A stretch of 38,391 nt of DNA from Thalassovita litoralis. GTDB lineage: Bacteria > Pseudomonadota > Alphaproteobacteria > Rhodobacterales > Rhodobacteraceae. A model generated the notes under the pieces. It had not been told where the DNA came from. It saw nothing but the letters and a program-made list of their open reading frames with translations, and did no database searches. The stretch lies in contig NZ_FXTO01000033.1 of NCBI RefSeq assembly GCF_900182725.1, positions 1 through 38,391 on the forward strand, written 5' to 3'. Both the position numbers and the translations under genes were made by a program. Below are positions 23,761 through 32,263 of this stretch, one piece after another (within the stretch, counting starts at the first letter, position 1; each line of letters opens with the position of its first letter).

Positions 23761-25331
23761 CACGATTCCTCCGATTTTGATTTTTCTGAATTGAAACGTC
23801 GTCTGGCCGATCCGACGGTAAAGGCTAAGGCCCAGACCGCACAGATGAGCGCCAGCGATGTCCAATCACCGAAACGTGCGTAAGGTGTAGGCGCAAGCGC
23901 TGTCGGCAGGGTGGCATCTATGACTCCAGTTTGTCCGGTCTCGAGGCGCGCGATGATCTCTCCCTTGGCGTCGATGATCGCGGAAATCCCCGTGTTGGCC
24001 GCCCGGACCACAGGAAGCCCTTCTTCGACCGCGCGCATGCGCGCGGAGGCGAGGTGCTGCTCGGGGCCGATGCTGGTACCGAACCAGGCATCATTTGTTG
24101 CGTTGAAAATCCAGTCGGGGCGAAAAAGGTCATCGACCACCTGGCCCGGAAAAATGATCTCGTAACAGATCGCCACCGCGACCAGAGGCGCACCCGGGAT
24201 CGCCAGCGTGCGTGGCCCTGGTCCTGGCGTGAAATCGCCCAAACCTTCGGTGAGCCGCTCGATCGGCAGCCAGCCTCTCAGGGGCACATATTCCCCGAAC
24301 GGAACAAGATGATGTTTTGCATATCCCGTCAGAATTTCGCCGTTGCCGTCATAGGCTTGAACCGTGTTGAAATATCGGGTTTCCCCATCGCCCTCTACGC
24401 GGTCAGGCACTCCTGTCAAAAGGATCCTGCCGTCTGGCAGAACCGTGGATAACCGCCTGCGCGCCAAGGCGTCCTCGTCCAGAAAACCGGGAAAGGCCGT
24501 TTCCGGCCACAGCAGCAGGTCGAAGCGTCCAGGTTGCGCAGACAAGCTCAAGTATTTTTCCAGTGTTCGCTCGCGGCTGCCCGGTGCCCACTTCTCGACT
24601 TGCGGCACATTGCCCTGGACGATGCGCAAAGCGATGTCCGTCGGCGGCACATCCGTCCCTGAACGCAGCGCGCCGCCACCCCAGAGGCCCATCACCGCAG
24701 CGGCGAAGAGCACGAGAACAGGCACGCGTCTGTTTGGTGCCGCCACAATCAACACACCGGGCAACAGCCCGATAAAGACCGTGAGAAAGCTTAGCCCATA
24801 GCTTCCGACCCAGGCGGCCGGTTGGCGCAGGGCGGCATGTTCGACAAGAGCATAAGCGGCAAGGTTCCAGGGAAACCCCGTCAGGACATGACCGCGCAGC
24901 CATTCTGCGGCAACCCAGCAGGTTGCAAGCAGAAGACCTGCCGTAATGCCGCCGACAGCACGGCGCTGCATGATGGTGGCAAATAACATCGCCGCAATCG
25001 CTGGGAATATGGCCAGTCCGGCGGACAGTCCCGCGACTGCCGGGATCGCAAGGGCACCGAAACGTTCGGCATCGACGTAGAAGCTCTCGGCGATCCAGGA
25101 AACTCCAAACCCGAACTGGCCCATTCCGAAGACCCAGCCGATGAAGAAGGCGGGCGCTGTCGAAACCTGCCGGAGGACGAGAAAGAGTGCTGAGAAGGCG
25201 ACCGGAACAACGATCAGCCATGAGAATGGTGGAAGGGTTAAAACCGTTAAACCGCCCGCTGCAAAGCTAATCCCTGATCGCAGGGGAATGTAACGGCCAC
25301 GACCCGTCAGTGGTCGCAAGCCCGCCATCAT
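23760..25331 (-). CDS. lnt: Apolipoprotein N-acyltransferase
   Basis: Encodes 523 aa: about six to eight N-terminal membrane helices (to about 220) followed by a periplasmic nitrilase-like domain. The catalytic triad is visible as E277 (WPETAFPGF), K339 (AKHHLVPFGEY) and C389 (AICYEIIFP), close to E267/K335/C387 of the E. coli enzyme. It adds the third acyl chain to lipoproteins. The ATG at 25331 overlaps the lspA stop. A plasmid-borne extra copy, next to lspA, suggests extra demand for mature lipoproteins during metal stress. Confidence 0.95.
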   Translation of the reverse strand: MMAGLRPLTGRGRYIPLRSGISFAAGGLTVLTLPPFSWLIVVPVAFSALFLVLRQVSTAPAFFIGWVFGMGQFGFGVSWIAESFYVDAERFGALAIPAVAGLSAGLAIFPAIAAMLFATIMQRRAVGGITAGLLLATCWVAAEWLRGHVLTGFPWNLAAYALVEHAALRQPAAWVGSYGLSFLTVFIGLLPGVLIVAAPNRRVPVLVLFAAAVMGLWGGGALRSGTDVPPTDIALRIVQGNVPQVEKWAPGSRERTLEKYLSLSAQPGRFDLLLWPETAFPGFLDEDALARRRLSTVLPDGRILLTGVPDRVEGDGETRYFNTVQAYDGNGEILTGYAKHHLVPFGEYVPLRGWLPIERLTEGLGDFTPGPGPRTLAIPGAPLVAVAICYEIIFPGQVVDDLFRPDWIFNATNDAWFGTSIGPEQHLASARMRAVEEGLPVVRAANTGISAIIDAKGEIIARLETGQTGVIDATLPTALAPTPYARFGDWTSLALICAVWALAFTVGSARRRFNSEKSKSEES

Positions 25332-25801
25332 GTGCCAGTTTTCAACTTGGCGCTCAACCAAGGGGCTATGAGCAGTAGGCCCACGCCACTGACCACGAAA
25401 ACATCCGCCATGTTGAAGGCGGGCCAATGCGTGGATCCGACATAGAAATCGAGGAAGTCCGTCACACCCCGAAACCGGATGCGGTCGAGGACGTTGCCGA
25501 GCGCGCCACCGATAATCGCACCATAGGCGATAGCCTCGGCCCGGTTGTCAGTGCGCAATAACATGACAGTCAACCAGCCGCAGACCGCGAGGGCCAACAC
25601 TGTAAGGCTCCACCATGGCGCTCCACCAAGTAATCCAAATGTCACGCCATCGTTGCGCAGGTAGATGAGATTGAAACCGGGAAAGACCGGAACTCCGGCG
25701 CTCAAATCTGCCGCATTGGCGACGACAATTGCTTTTGTCACCTGATCGACAAGAAAAGCAGTTCCAGCCGCAAAGAAACCTTGGAAATGGGACTGTTTCA
25801 T
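25328..25801 (-). CDS. lspA: Lipoprotein signal peptidase
   Basis: Encodes 157 aa with four membrane segments and the catalytic aspartate motifs GNVLDRIRFRGVTDFLDF and FNMADVFVVSG. It removes signal peptides from prolipoproteins. GGAGG about 8 bases upstream of the ATG at 25801 sets the start, which lies one base after the ZIP gene stop. LspA homologues are recurrent passengers of metal-resistance operons (for example the pbr lead-resistance genes), which fits the MerR-type control here. Confidence 0.93.
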   Translation of the reverse strand: MKQSHFQGFFAAGTAFLVDQVTKAIVVANAADLSAGVPVFPGFNLIYLRNDGVTFGLLGGAPWWSLTVLALAVCGWLTVMLLRTDNRAEAIAYGAIIGGALGNVLDRIRFRGVTDFLDFYVGSTHWPAFNMADVFVVSGVGLLLIAPWLSAKLKTGT

Positions 25802-25802
25802 C

Positions 25803-26654
25803 TCATCCTCCCAGCCATACATCGAGGAACAACATGATCACCAGGCCAACCGCGAGACCGAGTGTCGCCCTGTTTTGATGGCCAGAACGGTGGGTTTCGG
25901 GAATGATTTCGTGGCTGATGACGTAGAGCATCGCCCCGGCGGCGAAGGCGAGGCCCCATGGCAACAGCGGCTGCGAGATGCTGATGATCCCAGCCCCAAG
26001 AAGCCCGCCTACCGGCTCGACAAGACCTGTCAGGGCGGCAATGCCCCACGCACGGCGCCTGGAATATCCCTCACCAAGCAATGAGACCGCTACGGCGAGA
26101 CCCTCGGGAGCGTTTTGCAGCCCAATGCCAATCGCAAGCGGCAAGCCACCAGAAAGACCGTCAGCCCCGAACCCGACACCAACGGCGAGTCCTTCGGGGA
26201 AATTGTGGATCGTGATCGCGATGATGAAGAGCCAGACGCGGCGCAGCGAAGCAGAGTCAGGGCCTTCCCGCCCCGACTTGAAATGCTCATGCGGCAGCCG
26301 TTCGTTCATCAGAGCGACCGCGCCCATGCCAAGCAAGATAGCAACACAAACGATGGCCGCCGGGAGAGCACCGTTGTCGAACTGTCCTTCGGCTGCATCG
26401 AGAGCCGGGATGATCAGCGAGAAAAACGATGCAGCGAGCATGACACCCGCTGCAAAGCCAAGTAGCAGATCGCGTGTAGCCCGGGATGGGATGCGCCCGA
26501 AAAGAACGGGGATCGCCCCGACCGCTGTCAGCGATCCGGCGGCCAGACTTCCTAGAAAGCCAAGGGTAATTGGGGAGAGGGGTTCCAAGCGTTGAGGTCT
26601 CGTCGATACGTCAGTCAGCGGCCGAATAACTGCTAAAGATCTCGGTCGATCCAT
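25803..26654 (-). CDS. ZIP-family divalent metal transporter
   Basis: Encodes up to 283 aa with about eight membrane segments. The metal-site helices are visible as ITIHNFPEGLAVGVGFG and GIGLQNAPEGLAVAVSLLGEG, the paired HNxPEG and QNxPEG motifs of ZIP proteins similar to ZupT and GufA. ZIP proteins generally bring Zn, Fe or Mn into the cytoplasm; some members act in the other direction. The ATG at 26654 lies inside the end of the DUF411 gene (44-base overlap) and has a poor ribosome site, so a TTG near 26588 is an alternative start. Confidence 0.88.
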   Translation of the reverse strand: MDRPRSLAVIRPLTDVSTRPQRLEPLSPITLGFLGSLAAGSLTAVGAIPVLFGRIPSRATRDLLLGFAAGVMLAASFFSLIIPALDAAEGQFDNGALPAAIVCVAILLGMGAVALMNERLPHEHFKSGREGPDSASLRRVWLFIIAITIHNFPEGLAVGVGFGADGLSGGLPLAIGIGLQNAPEGLAVAVSLLGEGYSRRRAWGIAALTGLVEPVGGLLGAGIISISQPLLPWGLAFAAGAMLYVISHEIIPETHRSGHQNRATLGLAVGLVIMLFLDVWLGG

Positions 26655-27069
26655 CGCCGCGGATCAGGAAGACCTCATAAGCCTCTCGATCGTCTTCCGG
26701 TCCCATGCCCGGCGATCCATAGGGCATTCCGGGCACCGCCAACCCCACTGCATCTGGACGCTCATCCAACAAACGCTGAATGTCTGATGCCGGTACATGT
26801 CCTTCGATCACGTAGCCGTCGACCAAAGCCGTATGGCAGGAGACCATGCGCTGAGGCACGCCATTGTCGAGTTTGAAGCGCACAAGAGATCCCCCGAACA
26901 TGTCCTCGCCTGTCGGCGCGAATCCGCTTTCCTCGAGGTGCTTCATCCAGGACAGACAACAGCCGCAGCCGTTTGTCTTCCGGACATCAATCTGGATCGC
27001 ATCGGCGACCGCTTGCGCTGCGGGAAACAAGGCCAGCGTGACTGCAAGGGCGGGAGCCAGTCGTTTCAT
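26611..27069 (-). CDS. DUF411 periplasmic metal-binding protein
   Basis: Encodes 152 aa with a signal peptide (KRLAPALAVTLALFPAAQAVA). The mature N-terminus has VRKTNGCGCCLSWMKHLE, the Cys-rich DUF411 hallmark, and SCHTALVDGYVIEGHVPA follows, together offering Cys and His ligands. The C-terminal GMPYGSPGM stretch is also typical. Members are usually found in copper or heavy-metal resistance clusters. AAAGG precedes the ATG. Confidence 0.9.
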   Translation of the reverse strand: MKRLAPALAVTLALFPAAQAVADAIQIDVRKTNGCGCCLSWMKHLEESGFAPTGEDMFGGSLVRFKLDNGVPQRMVSCHTALVDGYVIEGHVPASDIQRLLDERPDAVGLAVPGMPYGSPGMGPEDDREAYEVFLIRGDGSTEIFSSYSAAD

Positions 27070-27072
27070 GGA

Positions 27073-28446
27073 TTAAAGCCTTTCGGTTGTTGTTTGCACA
27101 AATTCGCTGGTGAGCCTCTCGGCCAGTAGCGAGCGTGCCTCAGCCAATCGCTCAAGTGCAGCCGTGTCATCCGCATCCCGCTCGGCCGCCTCTGCCAGTC
27201 TGTCGTCTGAGAGAGGATCGGTCGGGCGACCATCGACTAGAACCTCATAATGGAGATTTGGGCCGGTCGCGGTGCCGGTCGCACCGACGCGACCGATCAT
27301 GTCTCCGGCCAAAACGCGCTGCCCTTGTTCGAGTGTGTCCGGCACCTCGCTGAGATGTGCGTATCGTGTCAGGGTGTCGGATCCATGCGCTATCTCCACC
27401 ACCCGGCCATATCCACCACGACGTCCGATGAAGCTCACGCGTCCGGGTGCTGTCGCTTTCACCGGCGTACCGCGGGCCGCAGCAAAGTCGACCCCGGTGT
27501 GCATGCGCACATTCCCATAGACCGGGTGTGTGCGACGGCCAAAGACGGAACTCAGCCGCGCTCCTTCCACCGGTTGGGCAAAAACACGCAGGACCTCTCC
27601 ATCGACATAGATCGTTGCTTCACCGCTGCCGTCATCCGGCCAGACGATCTCGTAGACCGTTTCACCAAGGTCCAGTGTGGCAAAGGCAAGTTCGGGCTGA
27701 CCGATCCTCTCGTTTCCGTCGCGGGCTTCGCGCCAAAGAATACGCATCGTCTCGCCACCGGAAAGTTCGCGTCGAAAATCTACTGTGCCGCCCAGCATCT
27801 GCGCCATGTCGACCGCAAAACGAGCAGGGATGCCTGCTTTGTCCAACGCCGCGAAGACAGAGCTTTCGATCACTGCCTCGCCCGCGAACGTCACCATTTC
27901 AGGGTCTGGCTCCAACACGCGTGTGACAAGTTCTTGACCAAAGACCGTTTCGATCCGCACCCCATCGTCAACTGCCAGTTCCACGCGGCTCGGATTTCCG
28001 TCCACCTTTGAGATCACAGTGATCTCATGGCCCGGGCGCAATCGGCGCAGGTCATATTCTGCACCAAGCGCGAGCGCGATTTCGGCACGCGCAGGCGCAG
28101 CGATACCCGCGTTCGCCAGGACCGCATCCAGCGTCTCGCCCGACGCGATCTCACGCGACCAAGTGATCAAAGGCGGTTCAATCTCGGGCAAGGCGGTTTC
28201 TGCGAAGACAGATTGCAAGAGCGGCAGAGGTCGCATTGGGCTAGCATTGTCGGCGTGAAATGCAGCGGGCGGTGTCACATCGTAGTCGGCGATCTGAGGC
28301 ATCGAGAGCGGATCGGGAGTCCAGAGGGTCGCTTCAGCAATCGCAGGAGGCACTGGCTCTTTAGAAAGAACGCCAGAAATGGCGATGGCGGTCAGCGAAA
28401 AAGCGCCTGCGACCACAGCGCTCGCCAAAACAATTCTAATCTTCAT
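27073..28446 (-). CDS. M23-family peptidoglycan endopeptidase
   Basis: Encodes 457 aa with an N-terminal anchor or signal (KIRIVLASAVVAGAFSLTAIAIS). The middle region resembles OapA/LysM-like substrate-binding domains (ASGETLDAVLANAGI). The C-terminal LytM/M23 domain carries zinc-ligand motifs RMHTGVDFAA and LHYEV, followed by a charged helix rich in Ala, Glu and Arg. It should cut peptide cross-links in peptidoglycan. The ATG overlaps the stop of the SCO gene upstream. It complements the two L,D-transpeptidases of the plasmid. Confidence 0.92.
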   Translation of the reverse strand: MKIRIVLASAVVAGAFSLTAIAISGVLSKEPVPPAIAEATLWTPDPLSMPQIADYDVTPPAAFHADNASPMRPLPLLQSVFAETALPEIEPPLITWSREIASGETLDAVLANAGIAAPARAEIALALGAEYDLRRLRPGHEITVISKVDGNPSRVELAVDDGVRIETVFGQELVTRVLEPDPEMVTFAGEAVIESSVFAALDKAGIPARFAVDMAQMLGGTVDFRRELSGGETMRILWREARDGNERIGQPELAFATLDLGETVYEIVWPDDGSGEATIYVDGEVLRVFAQPVEGARLSSVFGRRTHPVYGNVRMHTGVDFAAARGTPVKATAPGRVSFIGRRGGYGRVVEIAHGSDTLTRYAHLSEVPDTLEQGQRVLAGDMIGRVGATGTATGPNLHYEVLVDGRPTDPLSDDRLAEAAERDADDTAALERLAEARSLLAERLTSEFVQTTTERL

Positions 28447-29069
28447 GTTGCCCCCTCTACGTCTTCTGTCAGTGCACGCCGGATCTTCGGCACTGCGAAT
28501 TCTCTTGGCTCGTGATAGTCAATCATGGTGACGAGTTCACCCTTGGCATCGAACAGGAATACGCTTGCCGTATGGTTCATTGTATAGTCGCCGCCTTCGG
28601 TCGGGACGCGCTCATACGAGGCACGAAATCCTTCTGCAGCGCGGGCAACCTGGTTTGCCGGCCCAGTCCAGCCGCGAATAGCCGGATGAAAATAGCCGAC
28701 ATATTCGGCCATGGCCTCGACCGTGTCCCGCTCCGGATCGACTGTGATGAAGACCACGTTCATCCGCGCGGCGTCGTCCCCGAGATCTTCAAGCCAACCT
28801 GAGATATCCGATAACGTCGTGGGGCAGACATCCGGGCAGTAGGTGAACCCGAAAAACACCATGGTCGGGCGTCCGATCAGGGTTTCCGGGCCCACTTCAT
28901 TGCCTTCGTGATCGGTCAGTCGGAAATCCATCGCCGACAGGGGGAGAGGCCTTTGGCCGGCCGGTTTTGGTGCACCGGGACCATCCACCCGCCACCAACC
29001 GACGCCGAGCATCAGAGCGACAGCGCCTACACCGGCTGCACCGTATTGGACCACATGTCGACGCTGCAT
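28443..29069 (-). CDS. SCO1/SenC-family copper chaperone (copy 2)
   Basis: Encodes 208 aa with an N-terminal anchor beginning RRHVVQYGAAGVGAVALML. The thioredoxin-like domain has FGFTYCPDVCP (CxxxC copper site) and the distal ligand His in YTMNHTASVFLFD. SCO proteins deliver copper to, or reduce, the CuA site of cytochrome oxidase. The start overlaps the PCu(A)C gene stop by one base. A second SCO gene (30649-31251) is in the same operon. Confidence 0.93.
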   Translation of the reverse strand: MQRRHVVQYGAAGVGAVALMLGVGWWRVDGPGAPKPAGQRPLPLSAMDFRLTDHEGNEVGPETLIGRPTMVFFGFTYCPDVCPTTLSDISGWLEDLGDDAARMNVVFITVDPERDTVEAMAEYVGYFHPAIRGWTGPANQVARAAEGFRASYERVPTEGGDYTMNHTASVFLFDAKGELVTMIDYHEPREFAVPKIRRALTEDVEGAT

Positions 29070-29536
29070 CAGCTCTCCGGCCCGCGCGCGGCGATCCCCA
29101 GAATTGGGACCTCAACAGTCACTTCACCACCGTCCGAGAACGTCAGTGTCAGTGGGAAGGTCTCGCCTTCGATCATCGGGTTTTGCAGCTTCATGAGCAT
29201 GGCGTGCAGCCCTCCCGGTTCCAATGCTACGCTTTGGCCCGGTTCAATCGTGATTTCGTCAGCAGGCGCCATAGAACTGACGCCGTCGGCGTTGGTTTTC
29301 GTCTCATGGATCTGGGGCATCACGGCCAGTGGTGTTGTAAGCCCGGTCAGCGTGACCGTGTCTTCACCGGTGTTGCGCACAGTCATATAGGCCGCACCAG
29401 GGCGGTTGACCCCGATTGAAGCACGGGACCACGCGTTTTCGACGACCACATCCTCCGAACCGGCAAATGCCGGAGTCGACATGCCCGAGAGTAGCAAGAC
29501 AAGGGGCAAACCATTGATGTAAGATCGTTTTGTCAT
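29069..29536 (-). CDS. PCu(A)C periplasmic copper chaperone
   Basis: Encodes 155 aa with a signal peptide (YINGLPLVLLLSGMSTPAFA). The conserved H(M)x10Mx21HxM-type copper ligands are visible: MPQIHETK, then SSMAP, then GGLHAMLMKL. PCu(A)C passes Cu(I) to SCO or directly to cytochrome oxidase. GGAG precedes the ATG at 29536. Its pairing with a SCO gene is the classic arrangement. Confidence 0.93.
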   Translation of the reverse strand: MTKRSYINGLPLVLLLSGMSTPAFAGSEDVVVENAWSRASIGVNRPGAAYMTVRNTGEDTVTLTGLTTPLAVMPQIHETKTNADGVSSMAPADEITIEPGQSVALEPGGLHAMLMKLQNPMIEGETFPLTLTFSDGGEVTVEVPILGIAARGPES

Positions 29537-29564
29537 GAAGAATTCTCCTGTATCTGGCCGAGCA

Positions 29565-30224
29565 TCAACTTTGGCTGGCCGCAACTTCCGCAGCCACCAG
29601 TCGCCGCAGTTCGGCCTCACCGAACGGGTCTAATGGCTTGGCGTTGACGAAGAACGTGGGCGTTTGTCGCACGCCTACCGCTTCGACATCAGCGCGGTCC
29701 TGATTGAGCACCGCCACGACACCGGGGGCCAGCATCTGTGTCCGAGCAGCTTCGACATCCAGACCACCGCTTGCGGCAATCTCAAGGATCAAACCCGGTG
29801 CCGGAGTGCCATGGGACGCCCATCGCGGCTGCTCGCGCAGGACCGCTTCCAGCACGGGTTCGAACACATCCTGCATCCGCGCAGCTTCGAGAACACGGAT
29901 CGCTTCCACCGAAGCGTCCCCGTGAAACGCGGTGTATCGAATTACGACACGGATCGCATCACCGTGCTCAGCCATGATCTCTTTGACCACGGGATAGAAT
30001 GCGCGGCATGCCTCGCAAGCTGGATCGAAAAACTCGACAATCGTGACAGGTGCCGTTTCGGGGCCGAGGATCGGGGAATAGGGCCGGATCAGCACATCGT
30101 TCACTTCGGGCGCGACAGGGACTGCCTCTGCCATGGGTTGGGGGCGGGTGGCATACCAGGCCGCGCCGCCAAAACCTGCGGCGCCAACAGCCAGAACGGA
30201 TAGAACGAGGCCGCGTCGATTCAT
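29565..30224 (-). CDS. DsbA-like thiol-disulfide oxidoreductase
   Basis: Encodes 219 aa with an N-terminal signal/anchor (NRRGLVLSVLAVGAAGFGGAAWYA). The thioredoxin fold has VEFFDPACEACRAFYP (active site CEAC), and the cis-proline loop is at VRQTPTFFVNA. It is of the type that partners with the DsbB-like protein encoded just upstream. The ATG at 30224 overlaps the dsbB stop (ATGA). It probably forms or maintains disulfides in periplasmic metal proteins. Confidence 0.9.
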   Translation of the reverse strand: MNRRGLVLSVLAVGAAGFGGAAWYATRPQPMAEAVPVAPEVNDVLIRPYSPILGPETAPVTIVEFFDPACEACRAFYPVVKEIMAEHGDAIRVVIRYTAFHGDASVEAIRVLEAARMQDVFEPVLEAVLREQPRWASHGTPAPGLILEIAASGGLDVEAARTQMLAPGVVAVLNQDRADVEAVGVRQTPTFFVNAKPLDPFGEAELRRLVAAEVAASQS

Positions 30225-30643
30225 GTTTGTTTTTCCTTCAGTGAAAGGGCCGACAGCATCCCGATCATCGTGAAGGCGACAAGCGCCAACAGCGGAATCG
30301 GAATGCCGAAGACCACCTGGTTGTCGTCGGTACAAGAGGGGCCGGTCGCCGTGCAGGGCTGGATCGCCTCGGGGATCAGCCCGACATAGAGGCCGATGTG
30401 ATACAACGCCACTGCCGCCCCCCCAAGCGCTAGCGCAACGCCATAGCGCCCCACGCGGGGATCCTGCCACCACAGCCCGAGCCCAAGAACGATAGCCAGG
30501 GGGAACATGAAGGCGCGCTGGAACCAGCAAAGGACGCAAGGCGTTTGACCAAGCACCTCGCCAATAAAGAGCACGGCAAGCGATGCGATAAGCGCAATGA
30601 TCCAAGCAAGAACAAGGGCCGCTTCTCCGGAAAGGCGGGTCAT
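30221..30643 (-). CDS. dsbB: DsbB/BdbC-family disulfide bond formation protein
   Basis: Encodes 140 aa with four membrane segments. Redox cysteine pairs are PCVLCWFQR (CxxC after helix 1) and a periplasmic-loop pair (QPCTATGPSC), as in DsbB-type quinone-linked oxidases. It reoxidises the DsbA-like partner encoded next. It follows the first SCO gene by 5 bases. Confidence 0.92.
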   Translation of the reverse strand: MTRLSGEAALVLAWIIALIASLAVLFIGEVLGQTPCVLCWFQRAFMFPLAIVLGLGLWWQDPRVGRYGVALALGGAAVALYHIGLYVGLIPEAIQPCTATGPSCTDDNQVVFGIPIPLLALVAFTMIGMLSALSLKEKQT

Positions 30644-30648
30644 GGCAA

Positions 30649-31251
30649 TCAGATCCTCTTTCTCAGATCCGCAAGGATCTCTTCGGCGGGTGTGCCGTAG
30701 GGCCAGGAATTGGCGAAGCCCGCCCGCGGATCAAAAAGAAACAGGTGCGATGTGTGCCCCATTGTGTATCCACCCGGCGCGGTGGCCTCCTCGATCCTCT
30801 CAAAGAAAATTGGGAAGGTCTCGGATGTTGCGGCGATCTGCTCCGGCGTGCCGGTCAGCCCGATGATCCCAGCGTCGAACAGGGGCACATACCCGGCAAG
30901 TGCTGTCGGCGTATCCCGCTCCGGATCAATCGTTATAAAGATCGGCTGGACCTTTGCCGCCTCGTCGCCCAAGCCCTCCATCACGGCCGCGACTTCGGAC
31001 AGTGTTGTTGGACAGACGTCGGGGCAATTGGTGAAACCAAAGAAGACCAGCATCCAGCGCCCTGCGAAATCTTCGTCTGTTTGGACCATGCCGCGATGAT
31101 CCGTGAGTTCGAACTGCGCAAAGAAAGGTGGTTCGGTCTCGGCTTGGGCAAGGTCGGCGCGGTAGTCCGCCCACATTAGCAGCCAGATGAAAACGAACGC
31201 CGCCGCGCCCGCCAAAACCCATAGTACTTTCTGAAGATTTGAAAGCTTCAC
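30649..31251 (-). CDS. SCO1/SenC-family copper chaperone (copy 1), first gene of the long operon
   Basis: Encodes 200 aa from a GTG at 31251. An N-terminal anchor (VLWVLAGAAAFVFIWLLMW) precedes the thioredoxin-like domain with FGFTNCPDVCP and the distal His in YTMGHTSHLFLFD. It is the promoter-proximal gene of the 13-gene operon; MerR-type site 3 lies about 36 bases upstream, putting the expected transcription start about 30 bases from the GTG. It differs clearly in sequence from SCO copy 2. Confidence 0.92.
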   Translation of the reverse strand: MKLSNLQKVLWVLAGAAAFVFIWLLMWADYRADLAQAETEPPFFAQFELTDHRGMVQTDEDFAGRWMLVFFGFTNCPDVCPTTLSEVAAVMEGLGDEAAKVQPIFITIDPERDTPTALAGYVPLFDAGIIGLTGTPEQIAATSETFPIFFERIEEATAPGGYTMGHTSHLFLFDPRAGFANSWPYGTPAEEILADLRKRI

Positions 31252-31286
31252 GCGCTCCGCCCGAATTTGATTCTATATTTTCAGCG

Positions 31287-31317
31287 CGTTTACACCCTCT
31301 AGCTACTGTAGGTTCAA
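31287..31317 (-). promoter_or_regulatory. MerR-type promoter/operator 3 (13-gene operon)
   Basis: On the minus strand: TTGAAC, then CTACAG-TAG-CTAGAG, GGTG, then TAAACG with a 19-bp spacer. It directs transcription toward the SCO gene at 31251. Confidence 0.85.
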
Positions 31318-31389
31318 GACTTATTATGGATGGAAGAGCGATGTTCACTGACCTGTGAGATGCCAAGCGGAACTTGTGCAAAAAAACGC

Positions 31390-31420
31390 TTAAAGCTACA
31401 CGGGCTGTAGATAGTCTGGA
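31390..31420 (+). promoter_or_regulatory. MerR-type promoter/operator 4 (merR autoregulation)
   Basis: TTAAAG, then CTACAC-GGG-CTGTAG, ATAG, then TCTGGA with a 19-bp spacer. The CTACA/TGTAG arms are perfect, but the -10 is poor, which suits low basal expression. It lies just before merR. Confidence 0.65.
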
Positions 31421-31428
31421 GAGATGAT

Positions 31429-31857
31429 ATGCTGACAATCGGCACTTTGGCAAAAAAGACCGGGACGAAGGTGCAGACGATCCGCTATTACGAGCAGATC
31501 GGACTCTTGCCCGAGCCCGGGCGATCGGCTGGCGGTCAGCGGCGCTATGGAGATAGTGAGCTTGACCGTTTGTCTTTCGTCCGGCATGCGCGGCAACTCG
31601 GGTTCTCGCTGGACGCGATCCGTGAGCTTCTCGATCTGAGCGATCATCCGGACAAGTCTTGCGCGGAGGCCGATGCCATCGCTCGCAGGCAACTTAAGCA
31701 GGTTGAGCAACGTATGGCCCGACTTGAAGCCCTTCGGACAGAATTGCAGAGGATGGTGCATGAATGCAGCGGCGGGCACACGGCCGATTGCCGTGTGCTG
31801 GAGGTGTTGCGCGACCATTCCGAGTGCCTGACGGACCACGACGAGATCGGCGCCTGA
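31429..31857 (+). CDS. MerR-family metal sensor (PbrR/CadR/ZntR-like)
   Basis: Encodes 142 aa. The N-terminal winged helix-turn-helix is [20 protein letters not shown] with the usual wing ([13 protein letters not shown]), then a long dimer helix (about 80-112). Metal-site residues are C78 (SCAEAD), C113, H117 and C121 (CSGGHTADC), and C133. A Cys at position 78 is the mark of divalent-metal sensors (ZntR, PbrR, CadR); Cu(I) sensors have Ser there. GGAGAG precedes the ATG. It should activate the six 19-bp-spacer promoters of this plasmid. The inducing metal (Zn, Cd, Pb, Co or Hg) cannot be fixed from sequence. Confidence 0.92.
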   Translation: MLTIGTLAKKTGTKVQTIRYYEQIGLLPEPGRSAGGQRRYGDSELDRLSFVRHARQLGFSLDAIRELLDLSDHPDKSCAEADAIARRQLKQVEQRMARLEALRTELQRMVHECSGGHTADCRVLEVLRDHSECLTDHDEIGA

Positions 31858-31858
31858 G

Positions 31859-32185
31859 ATGACCGCAGTGCTCGTCTATCCGCTCGCGGCCTTGGCTGAG
31901 ATCGCCGGATGCTTTGCCATCTGGGCATGGTGGCGTCTTGGCGCGTCCCCTCTTTGGCTTGTCCCCGGTGTAGCGGCGCTGGTGGCGTTCGGCTGGCTTC
32001 TGGCTCAGGTCGACACTGTGGCTGCGGGACGCGCCTTTGCGGCCTATGGTGGGATCTATATTGCCGCGTCCATTCTCTGGATGTGGCTCGCCGAAGGGCA
32101 CCGGCCGGACAGGTGGGATCTGCTCGGCACCGCTGTATGCTTGTTGGGTGCCGCTATCATCCTCGCGGCACCCCGCGGAGCGTAA
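31859..32185 (+). CDS. ynfA: YnfA/UPF0060 family membrane protein
   Basis: Encodes 108 aa with four membrane helices. The family core is visible as [20 protein letters not shown] and [20 protein letters not shown]. YnfA is a small multidrug-resistance-type membrane protein; its substrate here is unknown. The ATG lies one base after the merR stop, so the two are cotranscribed. Confidence 0.92.
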   Translation: MTAVLVYPLAALAEIAGCFAIWAWWRLGASPLWLVPGVAALVAFGWLLAQVDTVAAGRAFAAYGGIYIAASILWMWLAEGHRPDRWDLLGTAVCLLGAAIILAAPRGA

Positions 32186-32194
32186 AAAACGGCA

Positions 32195-32225
32195 TTGCTC
32201 CTACAGTAGCTTTAGCTTTTACAAC
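32195..32225 (+). promoter_or_regulatory. MerR-type promoter/operator 5 (ccdA)
   Basis: TTGCTC, then CTACAG-TAG-CTTTAG, CTTT, then TACAAC with a 19-bp spacer. It lies about 38 bases upstream of the ccdA start. Confidence 0.85.
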
Positions 32226-32263
32226 GGTGCGCGTTTCACAGGCTAAAGCAAGGCAGGAATTGA

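Noticed and set aside
31429-31857. Calling the MerR protein CueR (copper sensor), because many target genes are copper chaperones
   Set aside because: Cu(I) sensors have Ser where this protein has C78, so the sensor is of the divalent class despite the CxxxxxxxC spacing shared with CueR.
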